The notes: a model not told the origin generated them from the letters alone. A stretch of 64,000 bases of DNA from Sphingobacterium prati (GCF_013167215.1 NZ_JABJWY010000037.1:289130-353129); one strand, 5' to 3'. Numbered from the stretch's first letter, positions 18,561 through 28,525 are shown. Translations and numbers: made by a program.

Positions 18561-19471
18561 AAATAGTTTTTAAGATTTTTGAGGGCCTTAACGTAATAAA
18601 AAGGCAATAGGGCTACTATCAGGGGATAGAAACTAAAACACAATATCAGCACAGAGACCTCAGGAAAATTGATCTCTCTCGGATAAGCGACATATTTTAA
18701 GGTAATGGCAAAAGGGAGCAGGAATAATATGCCACCCAAAACAATTAATGCATTAAACCATTCTGATGAAAAAATAAAGGCATATGTCAGTAGGAGTGGC
18801 AGGACAAACAAAAGACATTGCAGCAGTCCACGTCTAAATTTACGCAGTAGAAATCCAGCAGGTGTTTCTCGACTGTTCCATAGATAAAACACAGGTTCAG
18901 GCAACTGATAATAGAGTGTACAAGTCAGGGCTATACCGCTTACACAAAATAGAACAAGGTTGGGATTCGTGACATAAAAACCAATTGCTGCCAGTAGATA
19001 CAAAAGGAGAATCAGCAGGTAACTCCTTCGGAATCCAATAGTAAATTCAAACGGTTTCTTTGCGAAGGGAGTAGGGATAGATTTACCAAAAGCTTTAAAA
19101 GTCAAAAAGGCAAATAGGAGTGCCAGCAAGACGAGCACGACGGCATAGCGCCAAAGACTTTGAGATAGTAATATTGTAATGGATGGTAAGGTCATTATAC
19201 CATTTTCCAGTAGTCTGATGTTGTAAAAATCTTTTTTACTAAACGTATTTTTTAGAAAATCGTTCCTGTTTTTTTCTGCCAGGAGAAAGAGTAACTGAAA
19301 ATTGCCCAGGAGTATGGCATAACTTCCAAAGACGGGATACTGCAATAAAAGATAGTAAGCAAGATAACTCGCTATCAATAGCAAAAATGGAGCAACAGCC
19401 AATGGAAGCCCCGTAGCTTTAAATTGTCGGGCCAGCAGTTTATATTGAAGCTTTAAATAATTATTTATCAT
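18557..19471 (-). CDS. ABC-2-type membrane permease subunit
   Basis: Polytopic membrane protein of 304 aa with about eight hydrophobic segments, such as LAVAPFLLLIASYLAYYLLL, YAVVLVLLALLFAFLTF, YLLILLLYLLAAIGFYV and FNALIVLGGILFLLPFAITL. It has no sequence motif I recognise beyond its hydrophobicity pattern. Its identity as the permease comes from the 4-nt overlap with the downstream ABC ATPase gene. It is the first gene of the permease-ATPase-GNAT set. Confidence 0.75.
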   Translation of the reverse strand: MINNYLKLQYKLLARQFKATGLPLAVAPFLLLIASYLAYYLLLQYPVFGSYAILLGNFQLLFLLAEKNRNDFLKNTFSKKDFYNIRLLENGIMTLPSITILLSQSLWRYAVVLVLLALLFAFLTFKAFGKSIPTPFAKKPFEFTIGFRRSYLLILLLYLLAAIGFYVTNPNLVLFCVSGIALTCTLYYQLPEPVFYLWNSRETPAGFLLRKFRRGLLQCLLFVLPLLLTYAFIFSSEWFNALIVLGGILFLLPFAITLKYVAYPREINFPEVSVLILCFSFYPLIVALLPFYYVKALKNLKNYL

Positions 19472-19636
19472 TTGCTTATCAATAGTCCTGAACGTGATGC
19501 TATCATGACCTAGTTAGTCTGCTAATTATCATAACTATAGGTCGGATGATTTGTATTGTGAACTTTTTTCGAAGTTATGAAAATCTGATGAAAAAGATGA
19601 TACGCTGATCGCAGCAAGATGTCCCATCTCATATCT

Positions 19637-20818
19637 TTAATCTTTTATCAAAAAGTAAGATTTTCTTTGCCAATTAAGCATATAAAATAAGGCGATCAAG
19701 AGCACAAAAGCGTTTGCATACATAATTTGTGGAATGCGGAGGATGATGTCAGCATAATACAGTCCGGAGAGGAGAGCTCCCAGACCAATTCCTGCTTCAA
19801 GCGAAATATACATGGTCGCGACTGCTTTGCCCCGATGTTCAGGGATACTAAGGTCAATGGTCCAGGCATTAATAGCCGGAGAAAGAATACCTGTTCCTAT
19901 ACCATAAATACTTGCCCCGGTCATTAGACCAATAAAGCTGTCTTCTAGGCCGATAACGACCAATGCGATAGCGATAATCACTAAGCCTGTGATAATAACT
20001 TTTGGCCTCCCGTAGCGATCGGAAACCTTTCCCGAAACAAAGCGTATCATGACGGATGCGATCGTGAAGGCCAGAAAGAAAAGGCCCTTATTTTTAAGTC
20101 CTAGATGCTCACTCCAATCGGGGATAAGCGTAAGGATCACACCGTAGGCGGTATAGGATAAAAATGTAACTATTCCAGCGGGGAGCGCGCGCCATTCTAT
20201 AATATCTTTTCGGTTTATTTTGAGCATGGAAAGGTTGAATTTCTCCTTTTTAACTAAGGTCTCCTTCATATTGATTACGATCAGGATTGATAACAATGCC
20301 ATGAAAGAAGATGAGTAGAACATGACATTAATCCCAAAAGCGTCAAAAATTGCACTCCCGATCGCGGGACCTACTGCTGTTCCGATGCTGAATGCAAGAC
20401 CATGCATACCCAAGGCCTCGCCCCAACGTTTTTGAGGGACAAGATCCGCGACATAAGCCGAGGTTGAGGTGGGCTTAAAGCCAGTAGAGAATCCGTGGAT
20501 TAATCGCAGAAAGAGAAAACCAGCGACAGTAGTTAAAATCGGATAGAGAAAGCCACAGATAAAACAGACAATAGATCCGATGGCCATGACCGGAACCCGG
20601 CCCCAGCGATCAGTCAGTTTACCGCTAAATGGTCTTGAAATACCCGCGGTTAACGTAAATAATGCTATGATCAGGCCTTTATATTCAGCTCCACCCATAC
20701 TACTGAGGTAGTTGGGTAGCTCTGGAATAATCATGTTGAAACTCGATGAAAATAAGAGTGAGCTCAGGCAAAGTAAAATAAATTGAAGCGTATAGATGGA
20801 TTTCTGTTCCGAAGGCAT
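19637..20818 (-). CDS. Major facilitator superfamily transporter
   Basis: Inner-membrane secondary transporter of 393 aa with 12 predicted helices. The MFS loop motif is present after TM2 (GKLTDRWGRVPVMA, about residues 61-74) and repeated in the second half (GKVSDRYGRPKVIITG), the usual sign of a 6+6 MFS fold. The drug:H+ antiporter type is likely from the length and the GFSTGFKPTSTSAYVADL segment in TM4-5, but substrate is unknown. It stands alone, with about 110 bp to the upstream methyltransferase on the same strand. Confidence 0.88.
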   Translation of the reverse strand: MPSEQKSIYTLQFILLCLSSLLFSSSFNMIIPELPNYLSSMGGAEYKGLIIALFTLTAGISRPFSGKLTDRWGRVPVMAIGSIVCFICGFLYPILTTVAGFLFLRLIHGFSTGFKPTSTSAYVADLVPQKRWGEALGMHGLAFSIGTAVGPAIGSAIFDAFGINVMFYSSSFMALLSILIVINMKETLVKKEKFNLSMLKINRKDIIEWRALPAGIVTFLSYTAYGVILTLIPDWSEHLGLKNKGLFFLAFTIASVMIRFVSGKVSDRYGRPKVIITGLVIIAIALVVIGLEDSFIGLMTGASIYGIGTGILSPAINAWTIDLSIPEHRGKAVATMYISLEAGIGLGALLSGLYYADIILRIPQIMYANAFVLLIALFYMLNWQRKSYFLIKD

Positions 20819-20930
20819 TTTAAAACAATTGTCGTGCGTGAATAATCTTCAATCAGACAATATCGTGAAAGACACAGATGCTTTTTGAAGAGTTGGTCAA
20901 AGATACATTTTTTTCAACGATTAACTGTTT

Positions 20931-21680
20931 CTATAGTAACTGTTGCCGGACGATCTCACTACAGAATATCGTTGTCGCGACCGCAACATTGAGCGATTCC
21001 GCTTGACCGATGCGGGGTATGGTCACTGCCTGATCTATTAAAGTTATTACTTCTGAACTGATACCATTGCCTTCATTTCCCATGACAATCAATCCTTCTT
21101 TACTCCATTCGGTTTGATAAATGGATTGCCCATTGAGAAGTGCCCCGTAGACAGGTAAGTCTGTTGAGGAAATAAATTCATGGAGATCCACATAATAAAT
21201 CTGTATCCGTGACAGTGAGCCCATTGTTGCCTGTACGACTTTTGGATTATAGGCATCGACTGTCCCAATAGAGCAAATGATGTGTTTGATCCCAAACCAT
21301 TCTGCTGTACGGATGATGGTTCCTAAATTACCAGGATCCTGTACATCATCTAGCACTAGATTGAAACAATTCCTCAGGTCGTTGACCTTGATTTGTTGTT
21401 GTTCAGGGAGCTTGATCAGGGCAAGAATACCTTGTGGAGATTTTAAGGTACTAATCTTTTGAAATTCAGTCTCGGTCAGTTGATGCGATTTTATATTATG
21501 CGAGATTTTACCCACTTTTGTGTTTGCGTCGTCTGTATAAAAAATGGATTCAACCTGGTAACTCGATGAGATAAATTCCTGCACTGATTTTATCCCCTCA
21601 ACAATAAATAAACCATGTTGTTTTCTATACTTTTTATTTTGTAGAGACGTTATTAGACTGATTTGCGCTTTTGACAACAT
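20931..21680 (-). CDS. TrmH/SpoU-family rRNA or tRNA 2'-O-methyltransferase
   Basis: SPOUT-class RNA methyltransferase of 249 aa. The N-terminal RNA-binding domain has the usual KYRKQHGLFIVEGIKSV. The three SPOUT motifs follow: LDDVQDPGNLGTIIRTAEWF (motif 1), GNEGNGIS (motif 2) and IPRIGQAESLNVAVATTIF (motif 3), which form the trefoil knot that binds S-adenosylmethionine. The modified nucleotide cannot be assigned. It is divergent from tamL; the two ATG codons are only about 10 nt apart, so the promoters must overlap the opposing genes. The same neighbour pair recurs in Bacteroidota, from memory. Confidence 0.9.
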   Translation of the reverse strand: MLSKAQISLITSLQNKKYRKQHGLFIVEGIKSVQEFISSSYQVESIFYTDDANTKVGKISHNIKSHQLTETEFQKISTLKSPQGILALIKLPEQQQIKVNDLRNCFNLVLDDVQDPGNLGTIIRTAEWFGIKHIICSIGTVDAYNPKVVQATMGSLSRIQIYYVDLHEFISSTDLPVYGALLNGQSIYQTEWSKEGLIVMGNEGNGISSEVITLIDQAVTIPRIGQAESLNVAVATTIFCSEIVRQQLL

Positions 21681-21688
21681 TTTTATTG

Positions 21689-24040
21689 ATGATTAAGTAC
21701 CCTCGTTTTATCGGATTTGCAAGTATAATGCTTTTGACGCTATTTTTTGCATCTTGCCGATCTTCAAAATATATAGAAGACGACCAAGCCTTGGTTACAA
21801 AAGTACAGATTTCTGACGTTCCGCCCGCATTGAAAGAGTCTTCCGAAACCTATATCTCCAATCAGATAAGACCAAATTCACGGGTAAACCTATTTATTTA
21901 TAATACTTTCAACACCAAAAAAGGACGTTATAAAACGAAGAAGATTCGAAATGTTGGCGAACCGCCACATTTGTTGGATTCGGCGATGGTTGACCTCTCA
22001 GCCAATCAGATCAGACGTTTTTTATTTACCAAGGGATATTTTAATGCCAAAGTCAGTCCCGAGATTAAGGTAGAAAAAAAGAGAGCTCATATCAATTTTA
22101 AAGTCGATGAGGGCAATGCGTATCAAATCAGAAACATTGAGCGTAAATTTGAAGATGGGGATGCAAAATGGTTATTTGATCGGGATATTCTGCCAAAAAC
22201 TAAAGTCAAACCTAATACCCAATACGACGCTGCCAAATTGTTGGATGAACGCGAAAAGCTATATGTTGTCATGCGCAACAATGGTTATTACGATTACTTA
22301 CGACAATATATGCGTGTGGGTATTGACTCTACGTTGAGCGGTAATTTAATCGACTTAAAAATAAATGTTGAAAATCCGAGTGATTCAACGATACATAAAA
22401 AGTATCAAATTGACAGTGTATATATGACTATTAGGAATTATGGAACAATGTCAAAGAAATCGCCCCGTCGTATAGCCGATTCGGCAAAACGGCTTCTGTT
22501 TATAGATGAGACCAAAAGCTTTCGCTGGAAACCTTTGGAACGGTATATGTATTTGCGGTCTGGCCATTATTATTCTCTGGCTGAGGAAAACAAATCTTAT
22601 GATAGACTGTATGAGATGAATGGTTTTCGGTCAGTGAAAATACAGTTCGTCAAAAAAGATTCCAATAAACTTGATGTACACTATGATTTTGTTCCGCGAC
22701 CACGTATGGGCAATCAGATTGAAGGGGAGTATACCTTTAGCTCGGGTATGAGTGGTTTTAATATTGGAAATACGTTTTCACAACGTAATATTTTTGGTGG
22801 TTCGGAGCAATTGGAAGTGAAGCTGCGGTACGGGGTATTGTTCGATCCACGTTTGTCGGGCGGGCTTTCCAGCAAGATATTTAACAATGATTTTCAGGCG
22901 GGTGTGAATTTGGTGATTCCACGCCTCATGGTGCCGTTCAATATTAATCCAGGGGGAAAATATGGTTTGCCCAAAACAACCTACTCGATGACCCTCCAGT
23001 TATTTGATCAGGATCGGACTTATTCCAACCGCTATTTTACAACTTCACTGAATTATTCCTGGTATGAAACAGAGAATAAGTATCACAGTTTTACGCCGAT
23101 AGTGTTGGAATATAGGGATGGAAGATTGGACTCGAATTTTCGGAAAAATCTTGAGCAAGGCGGATATCAGCTGTATGTACGTAGCAATGACCGTCAATAT
23201 TTTGGATTGGGTACCCAATATACTTTTATTCTGAATGGGAAGAAGCTGACCAGCAAAGAAGATTTTCAATATTTTCGTGGAACGGTGGATGTGAGTGGTA
23301 ATGTCTTGGACCTGATCAGTAGCTTGGCGAAACTGCCCGCTAATGCTGATGGCGAGAAAAAGATCTTTGGAGTGCCATTCTTGCAGTATGCGAAAACAGA
23401 ACTTGATTATCGTTTGTATCGGAATTTGGGCGGCAATAGACAATTTGTTTTCCGATTTAATCCCGGAATTGCTATTCCGTATGGAAACAACTCCAAGTTA
23501 TTGATATTCGAAAAGAGTTTTTATAGTGGGGGGATGAATGGTATCCGAGCCTGGCAGGCGCGCACACTGGGGCCAGGCGCCTATAATCGACAAAGCCTAA
23601 GTGAGGACCTGCGTCTGAACTTGCGCAACTTGGATCAACTCGGCGAGATTAAATTGGAAGCAAATGCTGAATATAGATTTCGCATCTTAAATAATTTTTT
23701 AGGGGCCAAAATGAATGGGGCGACTTTTGTTGATATGGGGAATGTCTGGCGGCTGAAGAAAGACGAAGAGTTAAACCCTGGCGGAGAATTTAAATTCAAT
23801 AAGTTCCTGGGGCAGGTGGCCATTGGTACGGGTTTTGGGCTACGTTTTGATTCAGATTACTTTGTGATCCGCCTGGATGCAGGACTAAAGGTAAAAGACC
23901 CGCAATTTTCCGGTAGTGATCAATGGGTAATCAAGCATTTCTTTGATTCCAAAGAATTTAAACAACAATATTATGAAAGCCACAGACCCGACCGGTACAA
24001 CTTTATCCAATATAATTTTGGAATAGGCATGCCGTTCTAG
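21689..24040 (+). CDS. tamL: TamL: BamA/TamA-like Omp85 outer-membrane lipoprotein
   Basis: Outer-membrane assembly protein of 783 aa. The N-terminus has a hydrophobic segment and a lipobox, LTLFFASC with Cys23, followed by RSSKYIEDDQALV. A lipidated Omp85 protein is the distinguishing feature of Bacteroidota TamL versus proteobacterial TamA. POTRA-like repeats occupy roughly residues 40-330 (FTKGYFNAKVSPEIKVEKK; MRNNGYYDY). The Omp85 barrel ends in QYNFGIGMPF, and the ...GGMNGIRAWQARTLGPG segment is the conserved barrel-loop (VRGF-like) motif. An in-frame TTG at 21671 lies inside the divergent gene's start and is less likely. tamB is not adjacent. Confidence 0.88.
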   Translation: MIKYPRFIGFASIMLLTLFFASCRSSKYIEDDQALVTKVQISDVPPALKESSETYISNQIRPNSRVNLFIYNTFNTKKGRYKTKKIRNVGEPPHLLDSAMVDLSANQIRRFLFTKGYFNAKVSPEIKVEKKRAHINFKVDEGNAYQIRNIERKFEDGDAKWLFDRDILPKTKVKPNTQYDAAKLLDEREKLYVVMRNNGYYDYLRQYMRVGIDSTLSGNLIDLKINVENPSDSTIHKKYQIDSVYMTIRNYGTMSKKSPRRIADSAKRLLFIDETKSFRWKPLERYMYLRSGHYYSLAEENKSYDRLYEMNGFRSVKIQFVKKDSNKLDVHYDFVPRPRMGNQIEGEYTFSSGMSGFNIGNTFSQRNIFGGSEQLEVKLRYGVLFDPRLSGGLSSKIFNNDFQAGVNLVIPRLMVPFNINPGGKYGLPKTTYSMTLQLFDQDRTYSNRYFTTSLNYSWYETENKYHSFTPIVLEYRDGRLDSNFRKNLEQGGYQLYVRSNDRQYFGLGTQYTFILNGKKLTSKEDFQYFRGTVDVSGNVLDLISSLAKLPANADGEKKIFGVPFLQYAKTELDYRLYRNLGGNRQFVFRFNPGIAIPYGNNSKLLIFEKSFYSGGMNGIRAWQARTLGPGAYNRQSLSEDLRLNLRNLDQLGEIKLEANAEYRFRILNNFLGAKMNGATFVDMGNVWRLKKDEELNPGGEFKFNKFLGQVAIGTGFGLRFDSDYFVIRLDAGLKVKDPQFSGSDQWVIKHFFDSKEFKQQYYESHRPDRYNFIQYNFGIGMPF

Positions 24041-24099
24041 TGAATCGCGATTTTTCGAGACGGCTTAGCTTTCTAGGCTTACGGTCCCGAAGTTAAATA

Positions 24100-24645
24100 T
24101 CACCCTAGGAGGTTCTTTAAACTTGAGAAAATTGATTCAAATATCTTGCTTAGATCCAGCCCTTGTGAGTGATTAAATATAAAGAAAACAATTGCTAGTG
24201 CAATCGCGGTCATGATCACTTTTTTAAACATATAAGCGATGCCCAACACAATCGCAGGTATAATCAGAAACATCAATCCGCTGATGGCAAAGGGAGAGAG
24301 TCCACTGTCTGTTTTGTAGATATAAAACAGTCGGCCTTTGGTTTTCTCTTGGTTCTTGTGGTTAAAAAATACAAAAGTAGAGGATTCTATTTTTTGATTT
24401 GGTACAGCGACGCCATCGTGAAATTGCAGTGGCTGGGAAAAACCGTTGATAGTAAATAGGTAGTTTCCATTGATGGTCTCATTTGTATTACCTACTGAAT
24501 CTAAGGCAACCACAGCCAATTTTCCATTTTTGGAAAGGTTTTCTTTTACGACAAAGTCTTGGATATTCTGTTGTTGGGCGCTTGTCCAGAAAGGTATCAG
24601 CAATAGAAAAAATATAAGCTTTTTCATCTTTTTGTTTTTATTCAA
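24100..24645 (-). CDS. Unknown secreted/membrane protein with C-terminal helices
   Basis: 181 aa, or 175 aa if the internal ATG at 24627 (MKKLIFFLLLIPFWTSAQ) is used; that start gives a better signal peptide, with cleavage near SAQQQ. The middle part (NYLFTINGFSQPLQFHDGVAVP) is beta-rich. It is followed by two close hydrophobic segments, GLMFLIIPAIVLGIAYMF and VIMTAIALAIVFFIF, so the C-terminus is probably anchored in the inner membrane. I do not recognise the family. It is convergent with tamL, with about 60 bp between the stops. Confidence 0.65.
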   Translation of the reverse strand: MNKNKKMKKLIFFLLLIPFWTSAQQQNIQDFVVKENLSKNGKLAVVALDSVGNTNETINGNYLFTINGFSQPLQFHDGVAVPNQKIESSTFVFFNHKNQEKTKGRLFYIYKTDSGLSPFAISGLMFLIIPAIVLGIAYMFKKVIMTAIALAIVFFIFNHSQGLDLSKIFESIFSSLKNLLG

Positions 24646-24833
24646 CTCAAGTATAACACGATGTTGGGCCTATTCCCGTCGTGTCTCGGCTAGCATTTTA
24701 AATGCCAGGCCCGATATCCATAAAATGAGAATGCAATTTTAGGAATTTTAATCTTGTTTTGGAAATCTTAAATTATTTGATAGCTGTATTATCGTATTTA
24801 TTGTTTTTTCGTCAGCCATATTGGGTGTTCTTG

Positions 24834-26102
24834 TCAATCTAAAAGACTATTTAGTCCTTCTTTGTTGAATAATAATTGACCTATTTGCAGATTAGACCAT
24901 CCTGTTTTCAATACATAAGAAAAAGCGGGTGTCTCTTCGACAATCTTGCAGTCTATATAGTAGGGGCTGACTTGGACGTTAGCTTCTGCGATTTTCTGCC
25001 GTAATTCAATTATATGTGTAGAGATAAAGAATGTAGAAGTAGCAAACTTTTGAAGACCCTTGATCGTTTTTACACTTATAACCAATGCATCTTCATAGTT
25101 GGTCCCCTTAAATAGCTCGTCGAAAATGGCGAAACATCGTTTACCCTCATGCGCTTGATGAACAACGTTTTTCAATTTGATAATTTCGTTCATAAAATGA
25201 CTATAACCATTTTTTAGATCATCGCTGTGATTAATTTGAATCGATACATTATCATAAAAAGGAATGGTTCCCGCGCTTGCAGGCATAGCTAATCCCAAAT
25301 GAGTCAAGTAAACGCATAAGCCGATGGATTTAAGCAGTGTTGATTTTCCGGACATGTTTGCTCCTGTAACAAGTACGATATTGTTGTTTATAACGATGTC
25401 ATTTTTTACAGGATTAGATAGCAATGGGTGATATAGTTCTGTGAGTTGAAAACAATTTTCATTCATTGTAGCGAACTGAAAATTGTTTTTATAAATTGCT
25501 TTCCCGATTGATAAATAAGCTTCGAAAAGAGCTAGTTTCTCAAAAAATAAAAGTGTATCACCATTTTTACGGTTTTCAGAAACAATAGCATTTAGCTCCT
25601 GGATGGATGTATAGCCTAGTGTACCTTTACGAATTTTGGATCTATAGTATTGAAGTTTGAAGGAGTGGAGATAGTTTATGAGAAACCGAAGATCCTCCTG
25701 ATATTTATGAGGAAATTCTTTGAGTTCAATATTTCCTGCGAGATCATTTTCAAGCTTGGATAGGAAGTGAATTAGTTGCGCATACTCGCCAAGTAAGATG
25801 TTGTTCTTCTGTTTTTTAAATTTATAGGTTAGAAAATCTATTTTTTTTAGGTCTTCTAATGGGAAATGACATAAGAACTTATGTGAATCTGCATACTCAA
25901 TTTTGGGGTAATAGTAGTCATTCCAGCGTGATATGGACAAAATAATTTGTTTTAGGATTGTTTGTCTATGGTTGATCTGGTCGATAGATGATAATGGCTT
26001 TTGTAAAACCTCAAAGAGCATGGATTGGCTATCCAAATTTAATGTATAATCAAATAAGGGTAAAATGTCTTTTGATAAAAATAAATCTTGTGTATCATTC
26101 AT
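24834..26102 (-). CDS. MutS-like ATPase (MutS domain V family, no mismatch-binding domain)
   Basis: 422 aa. The C-terminal half is a MutS ATPase domain with Walker A GANMSGKST (residues 247-255), a MutS-type PASAGTIPFYDNVSIQINHSDDL stretch, and Walker B AIFDELFKGTN. The N-terminal half is helical and could form the clamp/lever, but the mismatch-recognition and connector domains of MutS are absent. The Smr domain of MutS2 is also absent. This size is typical of a MutS-like group common in Bacteroidota whose role is not established. It is 38 nt downstream of the repeat-protein gene on the same strand. Confidence 0.85.
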   Translation of the reverse strand: MNDTQDLFLSKDILPLFDYTLNLDSQSMLFEVLQKPLSSIDQINHRQTILKQIILSISRWNDYYYPKIEYADSHKFLCHFPLEDLKKIDFLTYKFKKQKNNILLGEYAQLIHFLSKLENDLAGNIELKEFPHKYQEDLRFLINYLHSFKLQYYRSKIRKGTLGYTSIQELNAIVSENRKNGDTLLFFEKLALFEAYLSIGKAIYKNNFQFATMNENCFQLTELYHPLLSNPVKNDIVINNNIVLVTGANMSGKSTLLKSIGLCVYLTHLGLAMPASAGTIPFYDNVSIQINHSDDLKNGYSHFMNEIIKLKNVVHQAHEGKRCFAIFDELFKGTNYEDALVISVKTIKGLQKFATSTFFISTHIIELRQKIAEANVQVSPYYIDCKIVEETPAFSYVLKTGWSNLQIGQLLFNKEGLNSLLD

Positions 26103-26140
26103 AATTGCTTTGAGGCTTATTAAAATTGTTTATGATGACT

Positions 26141-27022
26141 TCACTCCTGCATTAAATCTTCGATCAGTTGAAGCTTCACATTTTCCAAGATCCCCTTTGG
26201 ATCATCAATGATTACTTTTCCAAAGATATCCTTTTTAATAGACGCCCGGTTTCCATTGTTATCGCTGGCTTCATAATTTCCAAATATATCCTTTCTTACA
26301 GAAACACGGCTCCCTTTGTTATCTTCAATTGTTTTGCCTCCCAATATGTCGGTTCTAATCGTTGTATGTTTACCAGTGTTACTTTCAACTGTAAGGTTTC
26401 CTAAAATATCTTTTGATACGCGACTGCTATTTCCTTGGCTGTCCCGAATGTCTAAGCCGCCAATAACATTTTTAGATACAGTGGTGTGGTTGCCACTTGC
26501 ATCACGGATATCTAAACCGCCGAAGATATTTTTTGAAACAGTAGTGAGGTTGCCGTGGCTGTCACGGATCTCCAAATTATCGAGGGTATTTATGGAAGCA
26601 GTGGATGGACTCCCGTCCTGACCAGGAATATCAAAATCACCACTTATATTTTTTCTGATCTTTTTTTCCTTTCCGTTGTTATATTTTACGACTATATTGC
26701 CGGAAAAATCCTGTTTTATCGATGTTTTAAGTCCGTTGTTATCCGTTTTTGTATATCTGTCCCAGTGGTCTTTGCTGTATTTGACACTTTTACCCCAGTT
26801 GTCTGAAACGGTTACCTCTCCCCAGCTATCAGTTTTTATTTTAATGGAGCTTTTATCTAAACCTTCCGAAACAGCTAATTGTGTAATATACTTTCGGATA
26901 TCATCAGAAAGCGTATCAGTTAAATGGTTAGGATAGTTTTTATGATGAGAAGGACCAGCTTTCGCGATCATTGTTGCTAAAAATAACAAAGCAAAATTAA
27001 ATAAGACATATAAGCGTTTCAT
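26141..27022 (-). CDS. Secreted protein made of eleven 20-residue repeats
   Basis: 293 aa with a signal peptide (KRLYVLFNFALLFLATMIAKA). From residue 61 to 280 the sequence falls into eleven units of exactly 20 residues without any gap. The unit pattern is roughly (S/T)(V/I)(S/R)K-(D/N)I(F/L)G(G/N)L-(D/T)I.D..GN.. with strongly kept Gly at positions 8 and 17. The first three units (61-120) are more diverged. Two short strands with Gly turns per unit suggest a beta-solenoid or beta-hairpin array outside the cytoplasm. I do not recognise a named family. It precedes the MutS-like gene on the same strand, 38 nt apart, but a functional link is not evident. Confidence 0.8.
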   Translation of the reverse strand: MKRLYVLFNFALLFLATMIAKAGPSHHKNYPNHLTDTLSDDIRKYITQLAVSEGLDKSSIKIKTDSWGEVTVSDNWGKSVKYSKDHWDRYTKTDNNGLKTSIKQDFSGNIVVKYNNGKEKKIRKNISGDFDIPGQDGSPSTASINTLDNLEIRDSHGNLTTVSKNIFGGLDIRDASGNHTTVSKNVIGGLDIRDSQGNSSRVSKDILGNLTVESNTGKHTTIRTDILGGKTIEDNKGSRVSVRKDIFGNYEASDNNGNRASIKKDIFGKVIIDDPKGILENVKLQLIEDLMQE

Positions 27023-27481
27023 GTGGCTGTGATTTATGATTAAGATACACTTTTTTGATAAGAAAATAAAGTGAATGATTTTAACTCGCTTAATCCTAGC
27101 CGATAAAATCTCGGCTCTTTCAAAAGTCTATTTTCCAGTCTATAAGACGGGATTATTATCTCGTAAGTGAAAAATAAGCGATGGTTATAACTATGCGACC
27201 CGGAAATCAGAGAAGATATATAATTGTGATAAGCTGACCTGTCATTTTCCATCTTACAAACAGGGTGATGCCTTTCTATACCACAAGGATTTTGTATCAG
27301 GGAAATAATAGTAACTCAGGATACGTTTTTTAATACATAATGTCTGATAAGAATACCCCTGATACTAGTGATTTGTTACTCTTTTATAAATTAATTATAC
27401 TAAAATATTTAGCATTTTAATAAGATTTAGCTATCTTTGTAGTGTTCACTTACAGAAGTCGTACCAATTAAACAGGCAATT
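27023..27481. other. Intergenic region upstream of the DUF1016 nuclease
   Basis: 459 bp, AT-rich, between divergent genes. It contains a 9-bp inverted repeat, GTATCAGGG (27294-27302) with CCCTGATAC (27357-27365), and a TATCTTTG at 27432-27439 that would serve as the -7 element for the nuclease gene; its -33 region (TTTAG near 27409) is poor. A 70-codon minus-strand frame at 27040-27252 has no recognisable features and is not called. Confidence 0.45.
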
Positions 27482-28495
27482 ATGTTAACAGATCAAACTT
27501 TAGTATCCGATATAAAGGCAATTATTGCGCAGTCCAAAGATAATGCGATTCGTGCTGTCGACCATCAGCGCACGTTGATGTACTGGCACATCGGCAAGCG
27601 TATTTTTGAACAGGAACAAGAAGGTAAGGATAGGGCTGATTATGGGAAATATCTTACAAAGTATTTAGCCGAGGCGCTAGAGCCTGAATTTGGTAGTGGA
27701 TTCTCGCGGAGGCAGATTGAATTGTTCCGACAGTTTTATCGCGTTTTTCCAATTGCGAATGCACTGCGTTCGCAATTGAGCTGGACACAATACCGGTTGT
27801 TGATGCGGCTAGACTTGGACGAACAGCGAGAATTTTATATGGCTGAAACCATCAAAAATAACTGGACATCACGGCAGCTGGAAAGACAGGTTTTTAGTAA
27901 TTTATATGAACGTCTGCTGCTTAGTAACGATAAGGAAAGTGTACTGGCTGTCGCAAAAAAGGAAAAGATGCCTTCTGATGCCAAGGAGATTATAAAAGAT
28001 CCGATGGTACTTGAGTTTTTAGGTTTGAAGCGGGAGAGTGCCTATTATGAAAAAGATCTTGAAGGCGCTATTATAACCCATCTGCAGGAGTTTTTGCTCG
28101 AATTGGGAAATGGTTTTTCCTTTGTTGCCCGCCAAAAACGCATACATATTGAAGGTGATGAGTTTTTTGTTGATCTGGTCTTTTACAACCGTCTCTTGCA
28201 AAGTTTTGTGATCATTGAGATCAAGACACACAAATTAACCCATCAGGACATAGGTCAATTGCAGATGTATGTCAATTACTATGACCGTATTGAAAGGCTT
28301 CCACATGAACATCCCACGATCGGCATTTTACTATGTGCGAGTAAGAACGATGCGGTTGTGAAATTTACCCTTCCCGAAGACCAAAAACAGATCGTTGCCA
28401 GTCAATATGAGCTTTACTTGCCTACAGAGCAACAGCTGCTGGATGAAGTAAACAAAGAACTGGAAAGTTTTGTGAGTAAAGTTGGTGATGAGTAA
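27482..28495 (+). CDS. PDDEXK nuclease-domain protein (DUF1016/YhcG family)
   Basis: 337 aa in two parts. An N-terminal DUF1016_N helical domain (residues about 1-160) contains MYWHIGKRIFEQEQ and SRRQIELFRQFYRVFP, likely DNA- or protein-binding. A C-terminal nuclease domain carries the PD-(D/E)XK core: D231 in FFVDLVFYNR, then E246 and K248 in VIIEIKTHK, then GQLQMYVNYYD. Family members occur near restriction-modification and other mobile systems, but their role is not settled. Its position at the start of an accessory island with HicAB, a CRISPR array and an IS fits a defence or mobile function. No methyltransferase or specificity subunit is present. Confidence 0.88.
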   Translation: MLTDQTLVSDIKAIIAQSKDNAIRAVDHQRTLMYWHIGKRIFEQEQEGKDRADYGKYLTKYLAEALEPEFGSGFSRRQIELFRQFYRVFPIANALRSQLSWTQYRLLMRLDLDEQREFYMAETIKNNWTSRQLERQVFSNLYERLLLSNDKESVLAVAKKEKMPSDAKEIIKDPMVLEFLGLKRESAYYEKDLEGAIITHLQEFLLELGNGFSFVARQKRIHIEGDEFFVDLVFYNRLLQSFVIIEIKTHKLTHQDIGQLQMYVNYYDRIERLPHEHPTIGILLCASKNDAVVKFTLPEDQKQIVASQYELYLPTEQQLLDEVNKELESFVSKVGDE

Positions 28496-28525
28496 AAATT
28501 GAATGACTTCTAAATCAAATATAAT

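Noticed and set aside
26316..26806. Overlapping plus-strand frames across the 20-residue-repeat gene
   Set aside because: They mirror the 60-bp periodicity of the real minus-strand gene, which has a signal peptide and regular repeats.
27040..27252. 70-codon minus-strand frame upstream of the repeat-protein gene
   Set aside because: No signal, domain or start-region support; lies in an AT-rich intergenic region.
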